A DNA stretch of 31,080 nt from the NCBI GenBank assembly GCA_008931825.1, contig QXVZ01029872.1, positions 1 to 31,080 of the forward strand, read 5' to 3'. Under the pieces are notes generated by a model. That model ran no database searches. It worked only from the letters and a program-made list of their open reading frames with translations, and had not been told where the DNA came from. Every line of letters starts with the position of its first letter. Position 1 is the stretch's first letter. Positions 1 to 10,700 of the stretch are shown here, piece after piece. Both the position numbers and the translations under genes were made by a program. The stretch is from Phallusia fumigata (taxonomy: Eukaryota > Chordata > Ascidiacea > Phlebobranchia > Ascidiidae).

Positions 1-81
1 TCAGGAAGAAATGGATGACTGCAGCCATCACTTGCACCAGGGGAGCTTGACCTTTTCAAACACTAGTTACTTACATTTAAT

Positions 82-290
82 TTATGCATGAGATGTAAGC
101 ACATTTTGTACAAACCAACAAATGTTTTGTTCAGAAATAAAGCGTTGTATCTGTACAACGGGTAGGGCAGCTGTCTCCACAAATGTAGCCAGTTGGACAG
201 CATTAATAGCTGAATGCTGATGCAGTTTGTTGCAATAAATTGCAAAAACATCCAAAGCTATGGACAACACCCCAAACAAACACTTCTACA
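82..290 (-). CDS. Possible next RPAP1 exon (unconfirmed)
   Basis: Downstream of the RPAP1 exon ending at 345 there is an acceptor-like TTTGTAG at about 287-293 on the minus strand. It is followed by an open frame in the phase left by that exon (KCLFGVLSIALDVFAIYC...), which runs to a stop at 82-84. I cannot align it confidently to RPAP1. It shares a 23-bp stretch around 157-178 with an inverted copy near 723-745, so part of it may be repeat or a misassembled fragment. The first 60 bases of the window also read open on the minus strand but are too short to judge. Confidence 0.25.
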
Positions 291-344
291 AATAAAAACT
301 CACTTAAAAATCTGGCTAATTTTTACCATTTGAAAAAAACTTAC

Positions 345-3300
345 CTTTGTATGATTATTTTTGCATATCTGTAAAGCATCACAAGCATCTTTGGCGATTG
401 TTGTTACAATCTCAATATACCCACCAAAAGCAACATCTTTGCTTTGTAAGTTGTAGGCAGCAGATAAAACAAGTTTTAAAACATGTTTGACCCATTCNCC
501 TACATCTATTCTATACATATATTAACAGTACCCTACAATTATTATACAATTTTGCATGTATGGGGGCGCATGCATTTTTGCCCGCAGAAACAATCATGTT
601 TTAAAAAGTTTAAGTAACTATGGGACCCAAAGTGAAATGACATGGTGAATATATGTGTATTTTTAAATGGGAAAATAGTGTACGTGGAATAGCAATATGT
701 TGAAAGCCACCCTTCTAGTTGTATTTGTGGAGACAGCTGCCCTACAAAGTTAAAACTAATGAACTATTTTTATTCCCATACACTACCACATCAAATTGAT
801 GTTCTCCTTGTGTACCAATTCCTTGATTACATTGGATATACATTCAATACCCGTATTACATTGGGTCCCTAATTCCCTTGGCATTTTATAACATGCTTGT
901 TTATGCTAGCATAAACATATGGGTCCCCACACACATGCAATTTCTGAACAAAAGTGATGTTTTTAGGATGTGATCGGTTAAGGGGTCAGTTTTAAAAATT
1001 TTAACAAAAAGGAAAGCCATGTTGAAAAGGGATCAAATTTTGGCAAAATGACATGCAGAATTCCAAAAAATACCTACATCTATTCTCTACATATATTAAC
1101 AGTACCCTACAATTATTATACAATTTGGCATGTATGGGGGCGCATACGTTTTTGCCCGCAGAAACAATCATGTTTTAAAAAGTTTAAGTAACTATGGGAC
1201 CCAATGTGAAATGACATGGTGAATATATGTGTATTTTTAAATGGGAAAATAGTGTACGTGGAATAGCAATATGTTGAAAGCCACCTTTCTAGTTGTATAT
1301 TATACCTTTATGGTGGCATAAAATAGTTTGCAAAAATACACTAGACTATAAAAACGTTGTACAATATGCTTAAACTATAAAGTTTTGCATCTATGTACCT
1401 GATTCGGGGCAACAAATTCATGCTCAATAAACCTAGAATTAAATCTTTTTGTAAAAGTTCCAATGTTTCCAATTTTTTTGACAGATTATACAGCTGAAAG
1501 CATGGAATTTCTAATCCCCGGTGGCTCAGAAAGTTTGCATCAAGAAACTTGGTCTATAACAAAAGCATTTTATTCCTTTGTTGATTTCAATAAGTCCAAA
1601 ATAAAACCTGTGCTTCTGTGGTTGACAGCAGGGAAAATAGTACTTCAATAGCAGCTTGAATGCAAATGTAAGACTGATCATCGAGTGCCCACCTCAAAAG
1701 AAATGCAAATCCAGCATCAAGCAACAATGTTAAGAAACTGCAATTTGTGGAAACTTTGTAATCACATCTTCTATCCTAATGGACAACAAAGTTAACTGAA
1801 GTTTGAATTGAAGTACTCGAGCAAATAACTGTATACAAACAACCTATAATATCAAAGGTATATTTGGAAAAAAAATGCTTTTAAAATCTCCCGTTTTATT
1901 ATTATTGTTCACCAATACCATTATGGGCAATTGATAAATAAATTCAAGGAAAAATTCAAACCTTGCAAATAATTCTTCCAAGAACTTTTAAAGCAATGAC
2001 CCGTTGCTGCATAAACTCACTTCTAACCATAGTAAGAAGTTCCTCTAAGGTGTAACCTGCTAAATCAGACTCTTCTCCATGGTGATGAAGTCCAACATAT
2101 GTTGGAATAGATTGACTTTCATCAACTGAAAGAAGCTTTCCTTCAAAATCAAACCTGAACAAATCATGATACTTACGTTCAACCTGAAATCTATTTTTAC
2201 TAAAAATTTTGCAAATGGTAGGAAAGGTAACACAGTGTCTTTCGCTTACCACTACACCAGGGTTAGAAACATTTAAGGCAATGTGCCGGTTTACAAATTA
2301 TGTAATAATGTTGATAACTTTGCATGCCAACATCTTTGTATGTAGCAGGTGGTTGTACCAACTGATCATCAACTGATTTGGTAATCAGAATGTACACATA
2401 TTAAATCAGAATGTACACATGTTAAATCTAATACAATTATTGCAAACACTATAAACCAGCCTTCATACCATGACACTAACATGTCTGAATCTATTATCAC
2501 AACAAACTAGCAAGGTGCATATTTTCATTCCACATACACTACCACATAAAAATGATGTTCTCCTTGTGTACCAATTCCTTTATTACATTGGATATACATT
2601 CAATACCCGCATTAAATTGGGTCCCTAATTCACTTGGCATTTTATAACATGCTTGTTTATGCTAGCATAATCCTATGGGTTCCCACACACATGCAATTTC
2701 TGAACAAAAGTGATGTTTTTAGGACGTGATTGGTTTAAGAGTCAGTTTTAAAATTTAAACAAAAGGTAAAGCCATGTTGAAAAGGGATCAAATGTTGGCA
2801 AAATGACATGCAGAATTCCAAGTAATGAAACAACAATAACAGTCTGTTTATTTAACGATAGAAAGGAGCCTATGATTTATATTACATGCAATGATGTACC
2901 CATATGATTTCCCTTTCTACTTTCAAACAATGTCAGACATGCAGTCATTATATATTAGTTGAATGTGGTAAAAACGGTTAGTTCTGTTACATGTTGTGCC
3001 TTGGTATAATTATGATGTCAAATGCATAACCTAATAAGAAAACAAAGGCTGTTGCACTCGCACTGGTGATAGCCAATCACAACAAGAAGTACAAACAAAC
3101 CACGTTTACACTCCAGTTTTGATGAATATTATCGGTTCCAATTACCCAATATAAATGGCAAATTTCGATCAAAACTGCATGGATTTGGACCCTTGGGACT
3201 CTATTGTACTTTTAATAACCCTAAAAAGCACTGATAACAAAAATGATTGAATAAAAGTGCTGTGATGCACTTACTTTTATACCACGATGTAGCAACCATA

Positions 3301-6157
3301 CGAGCTTAGAACTGCAAACTTACAGCTCAATTTTAGCCAGTGAAATCAGGCCCAAATAAACACCCTGTTATGTGTAATGCAGTAGTCCAATTTTAAATAC
3401 TGAGTGCTGCACCACTTATCTTGTGAACTTGTCAATTGCAGGCATAGTGTTGCATCAATTTGAGACAGAACAGTCAGCGAGTAAAACAATATTCCTTTTA
3501 TGAAAAGCCTACCCATAATGAGAATGTAGTTTTCATCTATACAAACTAAAACACTACCTCAAAGAATGATCAATTAAATTGTTATTAGTGTGGTCAAAAA
3601 GTTTCATCCAATTCATTTTTTCATCTTCCACATTTTCCATGCCTACCCATTTTGACTTCTCTTTAATCAGCTGTTCTGTAACAAACAGCATTAAATAGCT
3701 CTCAAAATATAACTAGAAGGGTGACTTTAACTGTATTGCCATTCCACATACACTATAACCTTGTTTAAATATGATATTTATTCACTACATCATTTTACAC
3801 ATCCATATTTACCATAGCTTTTTATGGGATGATATTTCTACAGACAGAATCGCATAGGTCCCCAGTCCCCACACTTACAAAGTTAAAGATTATACAGTGG
3901 TTAAGAAACATGTAAAAACGGTAGCAGATATTTGTAATATACTTCATGTACTTCGTTTGATTTACTAATAGAAAATAAAATTATGTACCAACATGGCCCA
4001 ATTTACAAATTTTGTGGAGCTACTGCAATGAAAAATTCTACACACTGTTTACATTTTGTCCAATTCGGACTCAGTTTAATAATTTGATCCATTTTGAAGA
4101 GCTAGGAGGGTAACCACTGGCTTAACATAAAACTGATGACACACCGACATGATCATATCTACCACCTGCCTAAATTTTAATTCATGCCAAAAGTGCATGG
4201 ACAAGATGCAGGCAAATATTCCACCTATTTGGGAGCTATTGAACCAAGATAGCCCTTCATGCAATAAGGTCAATCTAAATGAAAGACACACTGCCATAAC
4301 CATATTCTACCAAATATTTTTTGCTAGTATAGACTTGCACAAAACTGCAAATAGAAAATTCTACACACTGTTAAAATAAATTTTACTACATTTTCTACAC
4401 ATGTATTTAATTCCTTTTAAACTTGTAAATAATTACAGCATTTAGTTTAATTTTTATTAAACCACATGAATGTAAAAACTCGTTTACCTGAACCTTCACA
4501 CAGTTTCATATCACATTTATGAGTATCGTTCAGGGCAGGAATTTCGGCTTTACTCTTAATGGACTCCTTTTTAACAACTGTTTTTTGTTCTGAGTAAAAT
4601 ACTAACTTTAAGTCAACTCGGTAAATTCACATTAGAAGAAATCTACCTTTCTTATGTTTAAGAAAATCAATTGTGGCGGGGTTTAACATTGACTGGATCT
4701 TTTGCTGCTCTTGCAAAATTTCTTCTTCTGTCATTTCCGCAATTTTTTTAATATTTTCCTTATGAATCTGACCATCTAGATCCACACTTGGCGATTCAAT
4801 GGTGGACATTGGTTTCAAACCATCTCTGCTGATCAATCTACAAAATTAAACTTTGAAAAATACAAGTGTTTTAAACAGCATTATATAAGGAAATATTTTT
4901 ATCACACTAGTTAAACTAAACTCCTTAAAAAAACAAATTTTTAATACCTTGCATGAGGTAACATTTCTTGTACGTTTAACTCAGAAATCCTTTCCTCCAA
5001 TGATTTACTTTTACTGGCAGAATGGTTACACAGTTCTTTCTTTATATTTTCATCTTGAAATTGTTGTGCAAATAAGCTCCTACCACACAGAAGTACTTAA
5101 AAAAGTTTTTGTAAACTAAAACACTTATTAAAAAAACTAACTTCTTTACACCAGTGAATCTTTTTTGACATTTAAACGATGGGGGAAATGCATGGTTTTG
5201 AAAAGAAGGAAACAGTATAGGTTTTTCAGAAACATTTCGCTCTTTGATCACATTAGATAAAACTTTTGTAACATGTGTATCATATTTGTCCATTTCAATC
5301 ATCATGTCCTCATCTTCTTTTTTCCCTGAAGTTTCTGAAACAAAAATTGTCAAAAAGGAATAAAGAAGTGTATGTTAATTTAGGTCCTGCATGTAAGAAC
5401 ATTATCATTACAGTATTTTGGAAAATGACTCCCAGCATAATAGTGGTTTTGCAGCATGAAAAAAGTGTGGCTTCTGTAAAAAACAACAGCACTTTTCAGA
5501 CTAATTGAACCAAGCTGATTAGCAAGTGCCTGTTTATTTGGAAAATAAGGACATAAAAAGCTAGAGAGGTGGTGTTCTCCATGTTGTCATTGCACACACA
5601 CTACAACTTCTTGAAAGTTACTTTACATATACCAACCCCCGTATTACATTGGATACAGATTTAATAAATTAAATTGTGTCCTCAAATATCTAGGCATTTT
5701 ACAACATCGTTTGTGCAAGCATAAACGTATGGGTGCCCACACACATGCAATTGCAATTTGGTGTTGGGAATAGGGTCAGTTTAAGATTAGAAAAAAAAAA
5801 CTTCACTGAACAGGAAAAAATAGTGTTTAGAAACCAACCAAAACATTTCTAACACCATGCCAATTACTATCTCTAAGTCAACAGTATGATTTAATACCCA
5901 TAGCCACACTTACCAATAGATTGACCTCCAGCCACTTTAACAAATTTACTCATTTCATCTGGTTTTGTCCATTGGTGAGAAATGTCAGAGTTTTGAAGTT
6001 TGATGAAATCCTTGCCAAATTGTTTTTTGTTTGTATTGCTTTTTCTGCTACATTTTACAACATTAGCTGATGGTTTTTCCCCACTTTCTAGGAAACTATC
6101 TTGGAAAGCCAACAAGTCTTCTTCATTGTCTTTAGAACTTGGTCTTTGTGGAAACAT
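345..6157 (-). CDS. RPAP1: RPAP1, RNA polymerase II-associated protein 1 (5' part, ten exons, continues off left edge)
   Basis: RPAP1 binds RNA polymerase II and supports its assembly, nuclear import and Mediator-linked transcription. Exons on the minus strand: 6157-5914, 5334-5142, 5079-4948, 4837-4647, 4589-4488, 3675-3558, 2154-1962, 1775-1608, 1553-1399 and 497-345. All junctions are GT-AG and phases agree, except at the N before the last exon. Conserved segments in order: the start with DLLAFQDSFLESGEKP; YDTHVTKVLSNVIKERN followed by FPSF; KKSLFAQQF; the RPAP1_N block IHKENIKKIAEMTEEEILQEQ with LNPATIDFLK; the RPAP1_C block FDFEGKLL...PTYVGLHHHGEE...AGYTLEELL; LLLDAGFAFLLRWALDD; and LGLLSMNLLPRIR. 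About 550 codons are visible, and human RPAP1 has about 1,390, so the C-terminal half lies outside. The ATG at 6157 is chosen because it opens the conserved N-terminus. The 54-nt intron 1554-1607 is very short. Identification is firm; the last exon's left border is uncertain. Confidence 0.93.
498..720 (-). repeat. Short dispersed-repeat copy, inverted, abutting an RPAP1 exon
   Basis: Read on the minus strand it gives ACTAGAAGGGTGGCTTTC, then ATTGCTATTCCACGTACACTA, the same start as the long copies. It is nearly identical to 1072-1296 in the same orientation. Its other end (GATGTAGG on the minus strand) touches the N at 498 and the RPAP1 exon. Confidence 0.7.
769..1071 (+). repeat. Short dispersed-repeat copy
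   Basis: About 300 bp, nearly identical to 2524-2822. Shared pieces include ATACACTACCACAT, GATGTTCTCCTTGTGTACC, TTGGGTCCCTAATTC, ATGCTAGCATAA and CCCACACACATGCAATTTC. It lies back to back with the inverted copy at 1072, so the two form a large imperfect inverted arrangement. Confidence 0.75.
1072..1296 (-). repeat. Short dispersed-repeat copy, inverted
   Basis: It matches 498-720 over its whole length with only a few base changes (e.g. TTTGGCATG for TTTTGCATG). It lies inside the RPAP1 intron between exons 9 and 10. The pair may be two real insertions or a product of the contig join at 498. Confidence 0.7.
2524..2822 (+). repeat. Short dispersed-repeat copy
   Basis: It begins TTCCACATACACTACCACAT and ends GACATGCAGAATTCCAAG, and is highly similar to 769-1071. 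It lies in the 1.4-kb RPAP1 intron between exons 6 and 7. The rest of that intron (about 2830-3550) holds nothing recognisable apart from TATACCACGATGTAGCAACC near 3279, a phrase that recurs with small changes near 28454. Confidence 0.75.
3712..3885 (+). repeat. Short, diverged dispersed-repeat copy next to the RPAP1 exon 6 acceptor
   Basis: It opens ACTAGAAGGGTGACTTTA, then TATTGCCATTCCACATACACTA, and ends around GGTCCCCAGTCCCCACAC. It starts 37 bp from the exon 6 border, on the acceptor side. Confidence 0.6.
4032..4372. repeat. Segment flanked by 18-bp direct repeats in an RPAP1 intron
   Basis: AAAATTCTACACACTGTT occurs at 4032-4049 and again at 4355-4372, and similarity continues a little to the left (ACTGCAA...GAAAA). 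The 305 bp in between resembles, in reverse complement, the degenerate units of SDCCAG8 intron 6. The flanks could be a target-site duplication or two borders of a tandem unit. Both strands have chance open frames of about 75 codons here; they do not look coding. Confidence 0.5.
5566..5880 (+). repeat. Short, diverged dispersed-repeat copy in RPAP1 intron 1
   Basis: Recognisable pieces are GAGGTGGTGTTCTCC, ATTGCACACACACTACAAC, CGTATTACATTGGATAC, AAGCATAAACGTATGGGTGC and CCCACACACATGCAATT. They come in the same order as in the other copies. The remaining intron sequence, to 5335, shows nothing notable. Confidence 0.6.
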
Positions 6158-7769
6158 GTTACCACTAAAAACTTACATCAAATATTTTTACACTCGAAAC
6201 TGAGAACATCTGACAAAATGTCGAAATGATCACCTTTAATACCTGTTAATACACAGCACCTTTTATACCTGTTTCTTAAGTTTATTGATAAAAGAAACAT
6301 GTAATGTCATTGTGGGATACAAAATTACCAAACAAATGAACAGAAAAGTGTAAGTTGTCAGAATTCAAGACATTTTGTAAACAATTTTGAGAAGGCAGAC
6401 TCGATTAAACATCCATCTTTTGGAACTTTAAGATGTGTTCATTTGGGAGGAATTTTTGTTATTTTAGGGGAAAAGGTTAGGTTGGTGTCTGTGTGAAAAT
6501 CTTAGTATTTTAAGGCAGACAAACGTAATGGCTTCATGCTAGCTACAGACAGTTATTTCATGTTAAATTCTAGACTACAGTTTAGTACATTGAAAATAAA
6601 CAGGATTGCTAGATGGTGCAAATGGGGCCCTTTAAAACATAAAGTACCGCATGTACCCCATATATCCCATACCGCTACATGTGGTATATGGGTACATGCG
6701 CCACATGCTGTGTATGGGTACATGCGCTACATGCAGTATATGCGTACATGCGCAATATGGGTACATCGCTACATGCAGTATATGGGTACATGCGCTATAC
6801 AGGTACGTGTGGTATATGGGTACATCCATGCAAAGATAAACGGAGTGATGCAAAGGTGTACCAAATGATGTTTATATTTTAGCTGCACCTAGGGTTGCAA
6901 ACCATCCTATATTTAAAATGAACAGTCATTTATGTAGCTCTATTTGGCCTTTATTGAGATTTGAAACAACACCATTTGTCCTTTATTTTGAAATAAATCT
7001 GACCCATCATTTAATTTTATGCTCTCAACATGTGATTGCAAAGGCATTTACGTATTGTAGAAACACATACTGTGTCGAATCAGCAGCCTTGCACATAGTG
7101 ACGATTTGACAAACTGACAAGTCAATACCTGCCACTGGCACTGCCAGACAGTTTGATGGCAAAGTGTGTCAAAGGTGCATTTACTTATCGTCGCAGTCAA
7201 TTTTTGGAGAGTAGTGTACAAACAAGTGTAAACTAGAAATATTATGTGCAATTAAAAGTTGACACCAAAAACAGTCTTGAAACTTACTTTCAAGCCGTCT
7301 AAAAATTCAGGCCCACCTCTTGCAAGTCTAAAACTACGCGTTTGTACTCCCGTTCTAGCAAGCAATGCCAAAATCAAATCACACAGCATGTGTATAGACA
7401 TGTCTATTTTGATTGTTTATTGCCGCTTGCGGTGATATGGACGTAAAACTTTTTTTTCGGCCATGAAGAATTCCACTAATTAAGTGTTAAAATGTTGAAG
7501 TCCACTAAAATAGAGTCATAACATGTTTAAGGATCAAACATGTATATTGCTAATATGTTTGCGGAAATTTTCTCTTTAATCGTCGTTGAACAATGAAATA
7601 CAATCAGCTGATGAGTATCACGTGACATGTACCACCCGCTTGATTTAAAAACGCAAACAACTTACTTGTTGCCAGATTGAGTCGAGGTGAAGGAGACAAA
7701 AGTATTTGTAAAAAAAAACATTTATTATTACACAAATTATTGAATGTTAATACCAGGAACAAAAGTTTT
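6158..7769. promoter_or_regulatory. Divergent intergenic region between RPAP1 and SDCCAG8
   Basis: This 1.6-kb gap separates the RPAP1 start codon (minus) from the SDCCAG8 start codon (plus) and should hold both promoters. I see no TATA box at a convincing position for either gene. The palindrome TCACGTGA at 7618-7625, about 145 bp upstream of the SDCCAG8 ATG, is an E-box of the USF/MITF class. On the RPAP1 side, a splice-acceptor-like TTTTTAG ends only seven bases before the ATG, consistent with a 5'UTR intron or spliced-leader addition. The centre holds a minisatellite (6648-6826). The rest, about 6850-7600, shows nothing I recognise. Confidence 0.5.
6648..6826. repeat. Minisatellite, about six units of a GGGTACATGCGC-type repeat
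   Basis: Degenerate units of about 19-30 bp repeat the core TATGGGTACATGCGC, usually followed by YACATGCWG. Cores start near 6687, 6713, 6739, 6757, 6781 and 6815. The left end carries an inverted copy (GCATGTACCCCATATA at 6649-6664 against TATATGGGTACATGC at 6685-6699), so a hairpin can form. Long stretches alternate strictly between purine and pyrimidine, a pattern that favours Z-DNA. Both strands read open here for about 70-110 codons, but those proteins are low-complexity echoes of the repeat and not genes. Confidence 0.85.
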
Positions 7770-10700
7770 ATGGATTCTCAGAAAGTCAAATCCGGGTTCA
7801 AAGATGGATCGAAAGAACCCAAAGAGAACGTTTTTCAATTGATTTCACATCAATCTGAGTATATTGATCATCTGGAAAACGAAAACAAAGCTATCGGGGC
7901 AAGTCCAAATTCAAGAAAAATATAGTTATATTGCTCAATTTACAAAGCAGCTTGTGTTTTAGTTTGAATTGGAAAACCTCAGGCAAAGATTGAATGAGGT
8001 TGTTGATGAAAACCAGGCAGTTCACGATAGTGTTAAAAGTGACGTTATTGCAAAAACTCTTTTTGAATCAAACAACATAACAAACTTGGCAAGCCAAGCT
8101 GTATCCAATGAATTCAATCAAGTTATTTCATCACAACCATTACAAGAAAGGTAAAAGAAAACATATTTGTCCAACAACAAATTTTTTAGGAGAATGTGAA
8201 TTCACAGTTTTATACAACACTTGTATTACGTATTTTTAGACACCTACTTTAGCACGTTTAAACTTTTGTATTAAAAGTTATGTATTGTTGCACTGTTCAT
8301 AACCTGATAACTAGCATCGTGTATAAGTGAGTTATTAGGCATTTTTACCATTTTAGAGAACTCAAGCAACAAAATGAGAAGGAAAATGCAATGAAGACAG
8401 AGTTGGTAAATATTAGTACAGATACTTTCAGTACAAAAAAAACTTTTTTTATTACAAAGAGGGTTTAGTTATTAGAACAGGTTCTTTTTTACAAACAATA
8501 AAATAAAAGTCAAGAACAGTAAAATTGTAGTTTGCATGAAACACAATATCAGACTCATTGGAAGTAATATTTGTGGGACAAACAATCAGGTAGATTGTGA
8601 TCACTTATGCAAAAAAAGCAAACTGGAATAAACCTATTGACAGTTGAAGATACAAAACTCAAATCATCACTAGGAATCAAAAAATAGGGGTGCTAATTTT
8701 TTGACCTTTGTTTTATCTACTATTTTACTGTAACATTTTTAGGAGCAAGTACATGCCCTTTATACAGCTAAGATCAATGGATTGGAAGCACACATTAAAA
8801 CCATGGAGAAAAATTTGAAAGATGCATATGACAAAAATGAAACCCTACAAACACAAAAAAATGAAAAGGTATGTGGAGTCCATTAAGACCAAGGGAAGCA
8901 CCAACGAATATAATATGTCTCTTTATATTTTAGCAGGAAGTTTTGGAAAAATCAATTAACTCCACACCAAAGCTTCATAACACAAATGCATTCCTGATTG
9001 AAAGAATAACCAGGTTGTTTGGAGTTCAGTGTTACCATATATTGCAAACTGTATAAAATAATCCCATTATTACAATTCAGTTAAAGAGAAAAACTATTCA
9101 GGCTTTTTAAGTAAAAAGTCCTTTCTCTAAACACGTTTGAGTTTTTTACATAAACAATCAGTGAATTTTTTTCATGAATGTTTGGGAAGTGAAAGAAATG
9201 AACTACTGAAAACTGTCTCGTCACAACGTGCACACATACACCACATACAAGAGCAAGAAATTGCCCTTCGTCAAGATTTACAAAAAAGTTTAGCTGCTTT
9301 GGAAGATGTCCAGCTGCAAAAAACTGAACTTTTGGTAGGTTTGAAATTGACATTACCTTGCATAACATATCCTGCACAAAATGCCCACTGCGAATTTTCA
9401 TAGATCTTAAAGTTTTTTTCTAAATGGCTATTTATATGATTTTCCACTTTTAAACCAGTGGTAAATTTTGGTAGAAAAAATTTTACTGTTGTAAGAAGTT
9501 GTAACTTTTATTGTAAAATTTTGCACCCGTTTTTATTAATGTGGTGTCACTGACAAAATTAAAGTTTTGTACTGAAGAAACCAGTTATTTGTACGGTTTG
9601 CTTATATTTATGACTTCCATTCATAAAGAGGAAGCGTATTGTTTCACCTTTTATTTCTATGCTGCAGGTTTGTCCAAGTACTGTTGGCATAAAATAGTTG
9701 ACTAATAGGCCACAAAAAGTGAAACATTTTACATTTAGATTATGTACACAATTTGTTGAGCACAGACATGTCTTACTATGCCAAAGCCAACTGTCCGACT
9801 CTAGTGAGATGGTGAGACAAAACGCATGAAGCATGTATTTTGACAGACATCACATCACATTGAGTCTGTAACAAAAAGGGAATTTCACATTTCAGATATT
9901 TTTTTAAGAACTGTATTTTTTGGTAGGCTGGGTTAAGGTGAGGGAGTGAGATTTACCCTTAGCTCCCTCCCTAAAGACCACTAAAATGGATCAAATAATT
10001 GAAAAATATCTTAATTTGATAAAACTTTGTGAAACATGTCATCGCAGTACATCAAACGCTTTTGCCCCACAAAATGGGTCAAATTATTAAACAATGTACA
10101 AATTTCATGAAATTTGGACAGTTGGTACACCATGCCACTGTGGTGCATCAATGTTAACCCAAGACCCTAAGCAGTTACCCAAAAAGCCCCCTAAAAGGGG
10201 TAAGATTGGATAAAACTTAGACAGTTTGTATAACATTCCATGGTAGTGCATCGACCTTAATCCTAAGCTCTGTCCCTTGACCAGCTAGCCCCCTAACATT
10301 TGTTAATTGCGGCACAGTGGTGTGTCATTCTGTTTTCTTTAGTTAATGCTATAAACCTCTTTAATCAATAAAAACAAAATGTATAAAATAGGTTAAAAAT
10401 ACGTGCTTTTTATTAATACACTTATTCTTTAAATTTAGTTTTTAAAATCAGCTTGCTTTGAAGTTAAGAAGATTTGGACTGTGTTGTTTTGTCCATAGTT
10501 TGGACCATAATGGTTATTGTCAGGTTGTTTAAACCTTTGCCTCTAAACCAACTTAAGGGATGTTTGGGTTTATAGAATACTGTGTAATGTATTATGATGT
10601 TATCATAATGTTTTTTAACTTACAATTATCAACCTGCTTAGTTTGTTCAAAGGCATTAACCAACCATTTTTGTAGGTTGAGAAGAAGCAACTTCAAAATG

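Noticed and set aside
1463-1651. 62-codon plus-strand frame
   Set aside because: It is the antisense shadow of RPAP1 exons 8 and 9.
6536-6868. 110-codon plus-strand frame rich in His, Tyr, Met and Cys
   Set aside because: It is produced by the minisatellite; overlapping frames on both strands show the same repetitive composition.
7664-7680. Possible RFX X-box for the ciliary gene SDCCAG8 (GTTGCC near 7669)
   Set aside because: Only one half-site is present; the second half GGYAAC at 0-3 bp spacing is missing.
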